The translations under genes and the position numbers were made by a program. A stretch of 12,185 bases of DNA from Candidatus Aenigmatarchaeota archaeon (lineage in GTDB: Archaea; Aenigmatarchaeota; Aenigmatarchaeia; QMZS01): contig JAGGTL010000003.1 of the NCBI GenBank assembly GCA_021163805.1, positions 1 to 12,185 of the forward strand. The letters are read 5' to 3'. This document shows positions 1 through 5,067 of this stretch, piece after piece (position 1 is the first letter of the stretch; each line of letters opens with the position of its first letter). Below the pieces are notes generated by a model. The model was given only the letters and a program-made list of their open reading frames with translations, made no database searches and was not told where the DNA came from.

Positions 1-98
1 CCTTCTTTTTTGGCAATTTTGGAATAGAAAGTATATCTATTCCTTGCTTGACTTTCGCCGATAAAGGCTTTTGTTAGATTTTCAATTGTTTTTTTCAT
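1..98 (-). CDS. rubrerythrin, N-terminal fragment (cut by window edge)
   Basis: Rubrerythrins are non-haem diiron proteins that reduce peroxide in the cytoplasm of anaerobes and microaerophiles. Reading leftward from the ATG at 98-96, the first 32 codons give a peptide beginning MKKTIENLTKAFIGESQARN and continuing RYTFYSKIAKKEG. The block AFxGESQARNRY is the classic first helix of the rubrerythrin four-helix bundle, and E15 corresponds to the first diiron-ligand glutamate. The rest of the bundle and any C-terminal rubredoxin domain lie outside the window, so rubrerythrin cannot be told apart from a shorter erythrin-like form. A TATA box lies about 20 bases before the ATG and there is no Shine-Dalgarno, consistent with a leaderless transcript. 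It is the leftmost of a run of minus-strand genes. The family call is firm. Confidence 0.88.
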   Translation of the reverse strand, partial: MKKTIENLTKAFIGESQARNRYTFYSKIAKKE

Positions 99-117
99 AA
101 TTTTTATCTTCTTTAAA

Positions 118-125
118 TTTATATA
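118..125 (-). promoter_or_regulatory. TATA box of the rubrerythrin gene
   Basis: Read on the minus strand this is TATATAAA, centred about 23 bases upstream of the rubrerythrin ATG. That is close to the usual archaeal TATA-to-start spacing for a leaderless mRNA. No Shine-Dalgarno lies between it and the ATG. The surroundings are AT-rich, so the exact register is uncertain. Confidence 0.55.
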
Positions 126-151
126 CAGTTAAACTTTATACATTTCCCATG

Positions 152-300
152 TTTGCACTCGAAGCCACAATTTCATAAAACATATCAGAGTTGTGCGAAG
201 CGCGACCGTAGAAAGCATTTGGGAAAATTCTTGCAATTTCCGCATAAGCCGTGTTATGTGGTGAGCCTGCAAGGTGAACGAAGAAGCGAAGTCATCGATA
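152..300. repeat. element E1, imperfect palindromic intergenic element
   Basis: This element follows the 3' end of the 77-residue membrane gene and is visibly richer in G and C than its flanks. Its 20-base block at 240-259 matches E3 (1338-1357) at 14 of 20 positions without gaps, including CCGCATA and TGTTAT. On the minus strand it carries outer arms CATAACA (258-252) and TGTTTTATG (182-174), with an inner hairpin of GGAAATT/AATTTTCC (241-235 and 229-222, 5-base loop). No ORF here looks like a real protein. Alternatives are an integron attC-like site, a MITE-like remnant or a 3' processing structure. Confidence 0.5.
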
Positions 301-319
301 ATAATGCACAGGGCAAAAA

Positions 320-553
320 TTATAAAATATTTTGTTCTATTAGTAGAAGAATAATAAATACAATAGCAATAATTACAAATACAATGCCTCCAATTCTATA
401 ATATATCTCTTGCTTAGGATCGTCAGTCTTTGGTTTAATAATAATTGAGAGTGCTCCAAATAGAAACAACAATAGTATTATCAATAATAATGAAAACCAC
501 CACCAAGGATATGGGCCATGGACGGCTGAAAGTCCAGCTGCTCCTCCATACAT
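320..553 (-). CDS. small two-helix membrane protein, unknown function
   Basis: The gene encodes 77 residues that I do not recognise. A short N-terminal segment rich in Gly, Ala and Tyr precedes a Trp-rich first membrane helix (about 17-39, starting PWWWF). A polar charged loop follows (about 40-52, KPKTDDPKQE), then a second very hydrophobic helix (about 53-72) and a short tail. A strong Shine-Dalgarno (AGGAGG, 563-568) nine bases before the ATG, together with a TATA box at 601-608, makes this a credible expressed gene. Most nearby genes look leaderless instead. The gene sits between elements E2 and E1, as a one-gene cassette would. A small membrane-stress or toxin-like protein is possible, but nothing specific can be claimed. 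Confidence 0.7.
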   Translation of the reverse strand: MYGGAAGLSAVHGPYPWWWFSLLLIILLLFLFGALSIIIKPKTDDPKQEIYYRIGGIVFVIIAIVFIILLLIEQNIL

Positions 554-562
554 AAATATCTT

Positions 563-568
563 CCTCCT
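563..568 (-). promoter_or_regulatory. Shine-Dalgarno AGGAGG of the 77-residue membrane protein
   Basis: AGGAGG on the minus strand lies nine bases before the ATG at 553. It is the clearest Shine-Dalgarno in the window and fixes the start of this small gene. Most neighbouring genes have only a TATA box at leaderless spacing. Confidence 0.7.
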
Positions 569-600
569 ATTTTTTATAAAAAGCTATAGGTAATTAAACA

Positions 601-608
601 TATATAAA
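601..608 (-). promoter_or_regulatory. TATA box of the 77-residue membrane protein
   Basis: TTTATATA on the minus strand is centred near 604. Transcription would start about 26 bases downstream, near 578, giving a leader of about 25 bases that contains the Shine-Dalgarno at 563-568. The spacing is coherent, but AT-rich background makes false matches easy. Confidence 0.45.
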
Positions 609-629
609 TAATTTTACCCGAGTATTGTT

Positions 630-1208
630 TCACTTAACATATGCGATTTTGGAACTTTCTGCAAGAAAGCGAACCGTTAAATTGCTGTTATATTCTTCAA
701 AGAGGCCGAGCGATAACGAGGAAGTCAGAGTCGGCGAGCTTTTCAACTTCTCATGAAATTCAACATAATGAATTTCATAAGGCCAAAGACTTTTTATTTT
801 TTTCAAGATATTTCCAAATTCTTTTGGACAACTACAATAACAATATACAGAATGAGTTTTATTACCAATTGTTATTGTAATAGTATGTCCGACAGCATCG
901 AGAAGATTCTTGTCTGCATATTCCTTTTTTAAAGAGAAGAAATTATTATCCAAAATACATTGCTTTAAGGCTTTTATTTCTTCTGAAGATACTTTTATTT
1001 GATTTGACTTATTGCCTTCTTTGAATATAACTGTTCCATCGTTTTGAATCACAAGAGATTTAGGGACACTATCATGAATTTTCAATTCTACAAACAATTC
1101 TTCAGTTATAGACTGCGAAGCGGGACCTGATTTATTGACTAATAAAAAAACAGAAATTAACCCTATAATAACAATTCCCAAAATCAGAAAATATTTTTGT
1201 TTCATCAT
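630..1208 (-). CDS. membrane-anchored extracytoplasmic protein, DUF6438-like domain
   Basis: This 192-residue protein has an uncleaved-looking N-terminal hydrophobic anchor (about 6-24), so the rest is probably outside the membrane. Residues about 50-142 hold a small alpha/beta domain. In order it shows a strand with QNDGTVIF, a helix beginning VSSEEIKAL, the motif NNFFSLKKEY, a strand TITITIG, and a helix ending near LKKIKSLW. This pattern recalls the DUF6438-type family of lipoprotein-like domains, recognised by pattern and not by search. Residues from about 144 to 192 do not look like part of the domain: they are encoded by inverted-repeat DNA of element E2, and the TGA stop overlaps its last arm. 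Tandem ATGs at 1208 and 1205 make the first residue uncertain. A TATA box lies about 26 bases upstream. Confidence 0.7.
   Translation of the reverse strand: MMKQKYFLILGIVIIGLISVFLLVNKSGPASQSITEELFVELKIHDSVPKSLVIQNDGTVIFKEGNKSNQIKVSSEEIKALKQCILDNNFFSLKKEYADKNLLDAVGHTITITIGNKTHSVYCYCSCPKEFGNILKKIKSLWPYEIHYVEFHEKLKSSPTLTSSLSLGLFEEYNSNLTVRFLAESSKIAYVK
633..778. repeat. element E2, attC-like imperfect palindrome plus 10-bp perfect inverted repeat
   Basis: On the minus strand the outer arms are TATAACA (692-686) and TGTTAAG (639-633), and the next arms are GCAATTT (685-679) and AAATCGC (649-643). The centre holds a stem CTTTCT/AGAAAG (669-664 with 660-655, as read on that strand). Paired outer boxes, inner boxes and a short variable centre are the layout of an integron attC site, and GTTAAGT matches the consensus GTTRRRY. 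A separate perfect 10-bp inverted repeat, ATGAAATTCA/TGAATTTCAT, sits at 753-762 and 769-778. The element overlaps the 3' end of the 192-residue gene. Block 672-693 matches E3 1336-1357 at 18 of 22 positions. Confidence 0.55.
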
Positions 1209-1228
1209 ATTTTATTAAGTTAGATTGT

Positions 1229-1238
1229 TTAAATATTT
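1229..1238 (-). promoter_or_regulatory. TATA box of the 192-residue anchored protein
   Basis: AATATTTAAA on the minus strand is centred about 26 bases before the ATG at 1208, the expected spacing for a leaderless archaeal transcript. It lies just beyond element E3, so the gene would have its own promoter. Confidence 0.5.
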
Positions 1239-1249
1239 ATTTTCATGTT

Positions 1250-1405
1250 GAGCCGACGACGATTGGATATAATGTATCGCAAATATGAGAAGTTTAGCGT
1301 AAGTCAAATTTGAGTAGAGCAATCTTTGGTTGCGAAACCGCATATTTGCTGTTATATCTCCCAAGGGCAAATTGTGAAACAATTTGAGTTCCGCCGCCGA
1401 GCCTA
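1250..1405. repeat. element E3, 93-bp imperfect palindrome plus hairpin after the GH15 genes
   Basis: Outer arms GATATAA (1266-1272) and TTATATC (1352-1358) enclose inner arms GCAAATATG (1279-1287) and CATATTTGC (1341-1349). These are perfect 7- and 9-bp matches. A separate hairpin CAAATTGT-GAA-ACAATTTG lies at 1368-1386, followed by the GC-rich stretch GTTCCGCCGCCGAGCC that abuts the GH15 stop codon. The left arm (TGTATCGCAAATAT, 1273-1286) recurs at 4699-4712 in E5 with one mismatch. The right side is shared with E1 and E2. The hairpin may also serve as a transcript end for the GH15 genes. Confidence 0.6.
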
Positions 1406-1453
1406 CAAATAACCCAATTCTTTGGATGCTAAAATAAACATTGCATGACTCCA
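1382..1453. repeat. 72-bp exact direct repeat, copy 1 (3' end of GH15 gene A and flank)
   Basis: These 72 bases are identical to 2511-2582. They cover the last 16 codons and stop of the downstream GH15 gene plus 21 bases beyond it. The left boundary falls inside the 3' arm of the hairpin at 1368-1386. Confidence 0.97.
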
Positions 1454-2491
1454 ACATGACGGAGAAATAGATTTTTGTATGTTATTCTCAAATATTTGTT
1501 CCGGTATAAATTTATTATCTTCAATGTAATTAAGAACCTTGTTATAATATTTTAGCGCTTCTTTTCTTTCACCCATTTTACATAGTACAATACTCATCCA
1601 AAAATTTAGTAATGGCCAGAATCCAGCACCTTTTTTTCTATGAATGGTTCTATACATCCAACCGTCATATTCATCATGTTCGTATCTATATACTCCAAAA
1701 TTTCTTACCAGTGTTTTCTCTATTTTATTTATTGTGTTTTTAATCAACAAGTTTTTTGTTTTTGGGCTTACTATTTCAAAAGGCCAAATAATACCTAAAA
1801 GGCTAGCATCTATTCTTTCATCATTTATATCCCCAAATGACCTGAAAAAGTAACCTTTCGTATTTGCAGCTTTCAGAAGAACCCTCTTCATAGAATTTTC
1901 CGTATCAGTATAATTTTTATTGGGAAAAAATTGGTTTGCGCATTCCAAACCTTTAATGCATGCAGCAAGAGAATATGTAAAATTTTCTTTTAAATCGGGG
2001 AATGTTAATCTTTCTTCCCACAAATCATTAGTGATTGCATCAAAATGCTCTTTCTTCCAAGTTTTACATATGCCATTTGCAGAATTAATGATCAGTCTTT
2101 TATATTTTTTAACCTTTTCTTTATCGTGCTTAAAATGATGCCAAATAGCAAATAAAACCATTCCTGTTTGATCTGGTTGAAAACGATTTAAAGCCCGCAA
2201 TCCATTTGGATAATATTTCTCGTAAAACAAACCTGTTTCTTTCCAACCTTCTGCCCTTTCTATTAACCAATTGAAAAATTTCTCTTGAATATCTTTTATG
2301 CCTAAAATATCTGCAGCAATACAAGTAAAGGAGGCATCTCTTGGCCAAATGTAAAAATAATTTTTTGCCTCTTTTGGATAATAAGATTTTGTAGAATTTG
2401 CAGCAACAATACCACCATTTTCTAAACAGCAACTTAAGATTACTTTTTTGCTTGTTTTAATTAATTGCTTAATTTTAGATTGATATTTCAT
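1403..2491 (-). CDS. GH15-family alpha-glycosidase (glucoamylase/trehalase-like), copy A
   Basis: GH15 enzymes are inverting glycosidases that release glucose from alpha-glucans or split trehalose. This 362-residue protein is a catalytic (alpha/alpha)6-type domain with no signal peptide, so it should be cytoplasmic. WPRDA (49-53) matches the WxRD substrate-binding motif, FQPDQTG is at 104-110, and DLWEER (156-161) carries the general acid E159. PEQ (330-332) carries the base E331, and WSHA (347-350) is the usual C-terminal motif. All expected key residues are present. It is shorter than copy B, lacking an insert near residue 110. Its first 32 codons and last 16 codons are almost identical in DNA to copy B. 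It starts 40 bases after copy B ends, so co-transcription is likely. Substrate cannot be decided from sequence. Confidence 0.87.
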   Translation of the reverse strand: MKYQSKIKQLIKTSKKVILSCCLENGGIVAANSTKSYYPKEAKNYFYIWPRDASFTCIAADILGIKDIQEKFFNWLIERAEGWKETGLFYEKYYPNGLRALNRFQPDQTGMVLFAIWHHFKHDKEKVKKYKRLIINSANGICKTWKKEHFDAITNDLWEERLTFPDLKENFTYSLAACIKGLECANQFFPNKNYTDTENSMKRVLLKAANTKGYFFRSFGDINDERIDASLLGIIWPFEIVSPKTKNLLIKNTINKIEKTLVRNFGVYRYEHDEYDGWMYRTIHRKKGAGFWPLLNFWMSIVLCKMGERKEALKYYNKVLNYIEDNKFIPEQIFENNIQKSISPSCWSHAMFILASKELGYL

Positions 2492-2513
2492 AATAAGTAT
2501 TTAAATTATTATT
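2396..2513. repeat. 118-bp near-identical direct repeat, copy 1 (5' end of GH15 gene A)
   Basis: Matches 3681-3798 with three mismatches. It covers the first 32 codons of the GH15 gene and 22 bases before the ATG. Its right end overlaps the start of the 72-bp repeat (2511) by three bases, ATT, marking a duplication junction. Confidence 0.96.
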
Positions 2514-2582
2514 TGAGTTCCGCCGCCGAGCCTACAAATAACCCAATTCTTTGGATGCTAAAATAAACATTGCATGACTCCA
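2511..2582. repeat. 72-bp exact direct repeat, copy 2 (3' end of GH15 gene B and flank)
   Basis: Identical to 1382-1453. It includes the final 16 codons and stop of GH15 copy B plus 21 flanking bases. Those flanking bases are the beginning of element E3, cut off here within the E3 hairpin arm. Confidence 0.97.
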
Positions 2583-3776
2583 CGCTAAAGGATTTGGGCC
2601 ACGAGATTTTCCGCTATAAGAAATTTGTTCCGGTAATAAGTAAGAAGAATTTTTGATTTTTTTTAAAATCCAATTAAAATATTTTACAGCTTTTTCTTTT
2701 TCTCCCAGCTTGTAAAGAACTATCGAGGCCCAAAAATGTATTATAGGCCATGCATTACCACCCATCCTATTGGAAGAACCATTAACAAATATGCCGTCAT
2801 AAGTATCTCCAGGGTATCTCCCCAATCCATATTGAAAAATTTTAATTTTTTCTACTAATTTTTTAATGAATTTTTTTGTTCTTTCGTTATTTTCCAAAAC
2901 TTTTGAAGGCCATATCAAAGAAAAAACTAAAGAATCGAATCTTGAATCAAAGCCTCTTCCTTTAAGTAAAGTGGAATATAATTTTTCGTATTTTCTCCTT
3001 TTATACTTTGGACCAAAGACAGCTTGATAAATTTCTAGCTTTTCGTTATAACTTTGCAGCAATAGTTCTTTCATTTTCTCCGCTATTTCTTCCCATCTAC
3101 CTTTTTTTCCAATCAGATTTATTGCAGAGTTTAAACCTTTATAACACATAGCTAAGCTATGTGTAAGATATATATCAGGATACCCTATTTTTTCTTCCCA
3201 TCTACCATGATAAAGAAGTTTAAAACCAAACTTATTGCTCCATAGGTTCACAATACCATTTGCTATATTTTTTATTATTCTCCCATACTTTCTAGAAGTT
3301 TCTGGATTATATCTACTATGTTCTTCTAATGCCCAAAGTAAATATCCGTAATTATCAGGTTGAATTTGTACTTTGAATCCATTATATTTTCCATTTTCTC
3401 CCCACATTGTTATAGGGTGTTGGTATTTTTTCAAAATTTTTTGTAAATGTTTAGAATAAAGTTCACTTATCATAAAACCCTCTGCTATTCCATTAACAGT
3501 ATATCTTTGAAATACCCATCCCTTTTCTATTCCTTCAGCTTTTTTTTCAAACCATTCAAAAAAATTTTCTGGGATTTTATGTAATCCTAAATAATCACAG
3601 GCTATACATACGTGTGCAGCATCAGCAGGCCATATGTAAAAATAATTTGGAGTAGAATTTGGGTATTCATATTTTATAGGATTTGCAGCAACAATAGCGC
3701 CATTTTCTAAACAGCAACTTAAGATTACTTTTTTGCTTGTTTTAATTAATTGCTTAATTTTAGATTGATATTCCAT
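2532..3776 (-). CDS. GH15-family alpha-glycosidase paralogue, copy B
   Basis: This 414-residue paralogue of copy A is also cytoplasmic by lack of a signal peptide. WPADA (49-53) replaces WPRDA. GRWEEK (191-196) supplies the putative acid E194, LPEQ (381-384) the base E383, and AWSHA (398-402) the closing motif. QPDNYG (139-144) matches the conserved segment after the first third of the fold. An extra stretch at about 100-138, absent from copy A, contains TMWGENGKYNG. Loss of the Arg that contacts the substrate in characterised glucoamylases, with both catalytic Glu kept, suggests changed specificity and not simple death. It is the upstream gene of the pair and has its own TATA box. The middle is strongly diverged from copy A while both ends are homogenised. 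Confidence 0.85.
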   Translation of the reverse strand: MEYQSKIKQLIKTSKKVILSCCLENGAIVAANPIKYEYPNSTPNYFYIWPADAAHVCIACDYLGLHKIPENFFEWFEKKAEGIEKGWVFQRYTVNGIAEGFMISELYSKHLQKILKKYQHPITMWGENGKYNGFKVQIQPDNYGYLLWALEEHSRYNPETSRKYGRIIKNIANGIVNLWSNKFGFKLLYHGRWEEKIGYPDIYLTHSLAMCYKGLNSAINLIGKKGRWEEIAEKMKELLLQSYNEKLEIYQAVFGPKYKRRKYEKLYSTLLKGRGFDSRFDSLVFSLIWPSKVLENNERTKKFIKKLVEKIKIFQYGLGRYPGDTYDGIFVNGSSNRMGGNAWPIIHFWASIVLYKLGEKEKAVKYFNWILKKIKNSSYLLPEQISYSGKSRGPNPLAWSHAMFILASKELGYL

Positions 3777-3798
3777 AATAAGTATTTAAATTATTATT
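3681..3798. repeat. 118-bp near-identical direct repeat, copy 2 (5' end of GH15 gene B)
   Basis: Partner of 2396-2513 with three mismatches. One changes codon 2 (Lys to Glu) and two fall close together around codon 27 (Gly to Ala). It stops before the TATA box at 3799-3807, so copy A did not inherit that promoter element. Confidence 0.96.
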
Positions 3799-3807
3799 AA
3801 TATAAAC
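3799..3807 (-). promoter_or_regulatory. TATA box of GH15 copy B
   Basis: TTTATATTA on the minus strand is centred 27 bases before the ATG at 3776, the expected spacing for a leaderless transcript. It lies one base outside the duplicated block. Copy A therefore probably depends on read-through from copy B. Confidence 0.55.
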
Positions 3808-4015
3808 TTATCGTCACCCAAGTAATTCAATAACCAACAAGATTTCGTTGAACACCTGAACCGATTATTATATTTTGAATTTTAGCTTTCCTTTAACTAA
3901 TTTTTTGGATATTTTTCGTTATTTTTATTTATCCAAATTCCACAAGGTTGCTTCAATTGGGAATTTTATTAAGGCTTTGAGGCGAATATCACATAACTTT
4001 AAATTTCTTCTAATT

Positions 4016-4669
4016 ATGAATGAATCCATTATTAAAAAAACAGCAGAATTTGTTAAAGACCGTCTTGAAAGAGAAGTTACGGGTCATGATTGGTGGCATG
4101 CAGAAAGAGTTTGGAAATTGGCTTTGAAAATAGCAAAAAAAGAAAAAGATGTTGATTTGTTTGTTGTTCAACTTGCAGCTCTCCTGCACGATATTGCAGA
4201 TTGGAAATTTCATGGAGGCGATGATACTCTTGGTCCTCAATTAGCAGAAGAATGGCTCAAAAAATTAAAAGTTGAAGAAGAAATTATTTCTCATGTTTGC
4301 GAAATTATAAAAGAGATTTCATTTAAGGGAGCAAAATTAAAATCCAAAATGAGAACCAAAGAAGGAATGATTGTTCAAGATGCTGATAGATTAGACGCAA
4401 TTGGAGCAATTGGAATAGCAAGATGCTTTGCAACGGGAGCAAAATTAAATCAAGAAATTTACAATCCAAAAATAAATCCAAAACTTCACAAAACTTTTGA
4501 AGACTACAAGAAAGCAGAATCAACAAGCATAAATCATTTTTACGAGAAATTGCTTTTGCTGAAAGATTTGATGAACACAAAAACAGCCAAAAAAATCGCA
4601 GAAAAAAGACATAAATTTATGGAACAATTCTTAGATAGATTTTTTAAAGAATGGAATTGCAAAGATTGA
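4016..4669 (+). CDS. HD-domain phosphohydrolase, YedJ/YpgQ-like
   Basis: HD-domain proteins are metal-dependent phosphohydrolases. Close relatives of this type act on nucleotides or related phosphoesters in the cytosol. From the ATG at 4016 the product has 217 residues. GHDWWHAERV (23-32) gives the first His ligands, LLHDI (57-61) the HD pair H58-D59, and QDADRLDAIGAIG (121-133) the distal Asp. The last part holds NHFYEKLLLLKDLMNT (173-188) and a C-terminal helix, both typical of the family. The frame is open back to an ATG at 3875. Those 47 extra residues are Phe/Leu-rich and unlike the family, so I chose 4016, where family members begin. The TGA stop overlaps the first arm of element E5. 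The physiological substrate is unknown. Confidence 0.87.
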   Translation: MNESIIKKTAEFVKDRLEREVTGHDWWHAERVWKLALKIAKKEKDVDLFVVQLAALLHDIADWKFHGGDDTLGPQLAEEWLKKLKVEEEIISHVCEIIKEISFKGAKLKSKMRTKEGMIVQDADRLDAIGAIGIARCFATGAKLNQEIYNPKINPKLHKTFEDYKKAESTSINHFYEKLLLLKDLMNTKTAKKIAEKRHKFMEQFLDRFFKEWNCKD

Positions 4670-4747
4670 TAACAATTCAAATTGCTCTGCAATTGGCTTG
4701 TATTGCAAATATACTAAGTCGCCGTACTTCGATTGAGAGATTATTGT
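4668..4747. repeat. element E5, palindromic element at the 3' end of the HD gene
   Basis: It begins inside the HD-gene stop codon (GATAACA, 4668-4674). It contains hairpin AATTGC-TCT-GCAATT (4680-4694) and the block TGTATTGCAAATAT (4699-4712), shared with E3 (1273-1286) at 13 of 14 positions in the same orientation. ATTGG precedes the block in both elements, and AAGT followed by CGTA or GCGTA follows it. The remaining pairing is loose. This is the only element attached to a plus-strand gene. Confidence 0.45.
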
Positions 4748-4785
4748 AAAAATAAACAAATAATAAATTTAAAGTTTATTACTTT

Positions 4786-5067
4786 ATGGCAAAGTTCAGT
4801 CATGGAAAACTCAGGAAAGCAAGACATAAATTAAAAAAAGATAAGAAAAAGGAAGGTATAACGAAATATTTAAGAAATTTTGAAATTGGGGAAAAAGTTG
4901 TGATAAAAATCGATTCAAGTTCTCAGAATTATCCTCATCCAAGATATCATGGATTAATTGGAGAAGTTAAGGGGAAAAGGGGAAAAGCTTATATAATTGG
5001 TCTTAAATTTGGGAATAGTCAAAAACAGATAATTACCACTTCAGAACATTTAAAAAAGATCAATTAA
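4786..5067 (+). CDS. rpl21e: large-subunit ribosomal protein eL21 (L21e)
   Basis: eL21 is a small basic protein of the archaeal and eukaryotic 50S/60S subunit. The 93-residue product is of normal length. It has a basic N-terminal stretch (SHGKLRKARHKLKKDKKKEG, 5-24), the segment FEIGEKVVIKID (32-43), and the signature PHPRYHGLIGEVKGKRGKAY (50-69), which is the SH3-like core of the family. The ATG directly precedes the conserved N terminus and no Shine-Dalgarno is visible. The gene follows the HD gene on the same strand after element E5. It overlaps the convergent surface-protein gene by four bases at their stop codons. The assignment is firm. Confidence 0.95.
   Translation: MAKFSHGKLRKARHKLKKDKKKEGITKYLRNFEIGEKVVIKIDSSSQNYPHPRYHGLIGEVKGKRGKAYIIGLKFGNSQKQIITTSEHLKKIN

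Noticed and set aside
153..401. 82-codon plus-strand ORF across E1 and the end of the 77-residue gene
   Set aside because: It runs through palindromic intergenic DNA and antisense to a gene with a good Shine-Dalgarno. It has no start signal and no domain-like pattern.
641..880. 79-codon plus-strand ORF opposite the 192-residue gene
   Set aside because: It is antisense to a gene with a membrane anchor and a recognisable domain. Its first part is E2 read in the other frame.
1215..1457. 80-codon minus-strand ORF spanning the GH15 tail and E3
   Set aside because: It starts in another frame of the GH15 3' end and then reads through the E3 palindrome. The open frame is a by-product of the element, not evidence of a protein.
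1376..2600. Insertion sequence explaining the GH15 direct repeats
   Set aside because: No transposase, no terminal inverted repeats and no target duplication flank the repeats. Their boundaries instead fit gene ends plus short flanks, as in a tandem duplication.
3875..4015. 47-codon N-terminal extension of the HD protein
   Set aside because: The extension is Phe/Leu-rich, unlike the family, and has no start signal. The ATG at 4016 directly precedes the conserved N terminus.
1..4750. CRISPR array suggested by the repeated palindromic motifs
   Set aside because: The repeats are few, imperfect, widely and irregularly spaced, and separated by protein genes and not by spacers.
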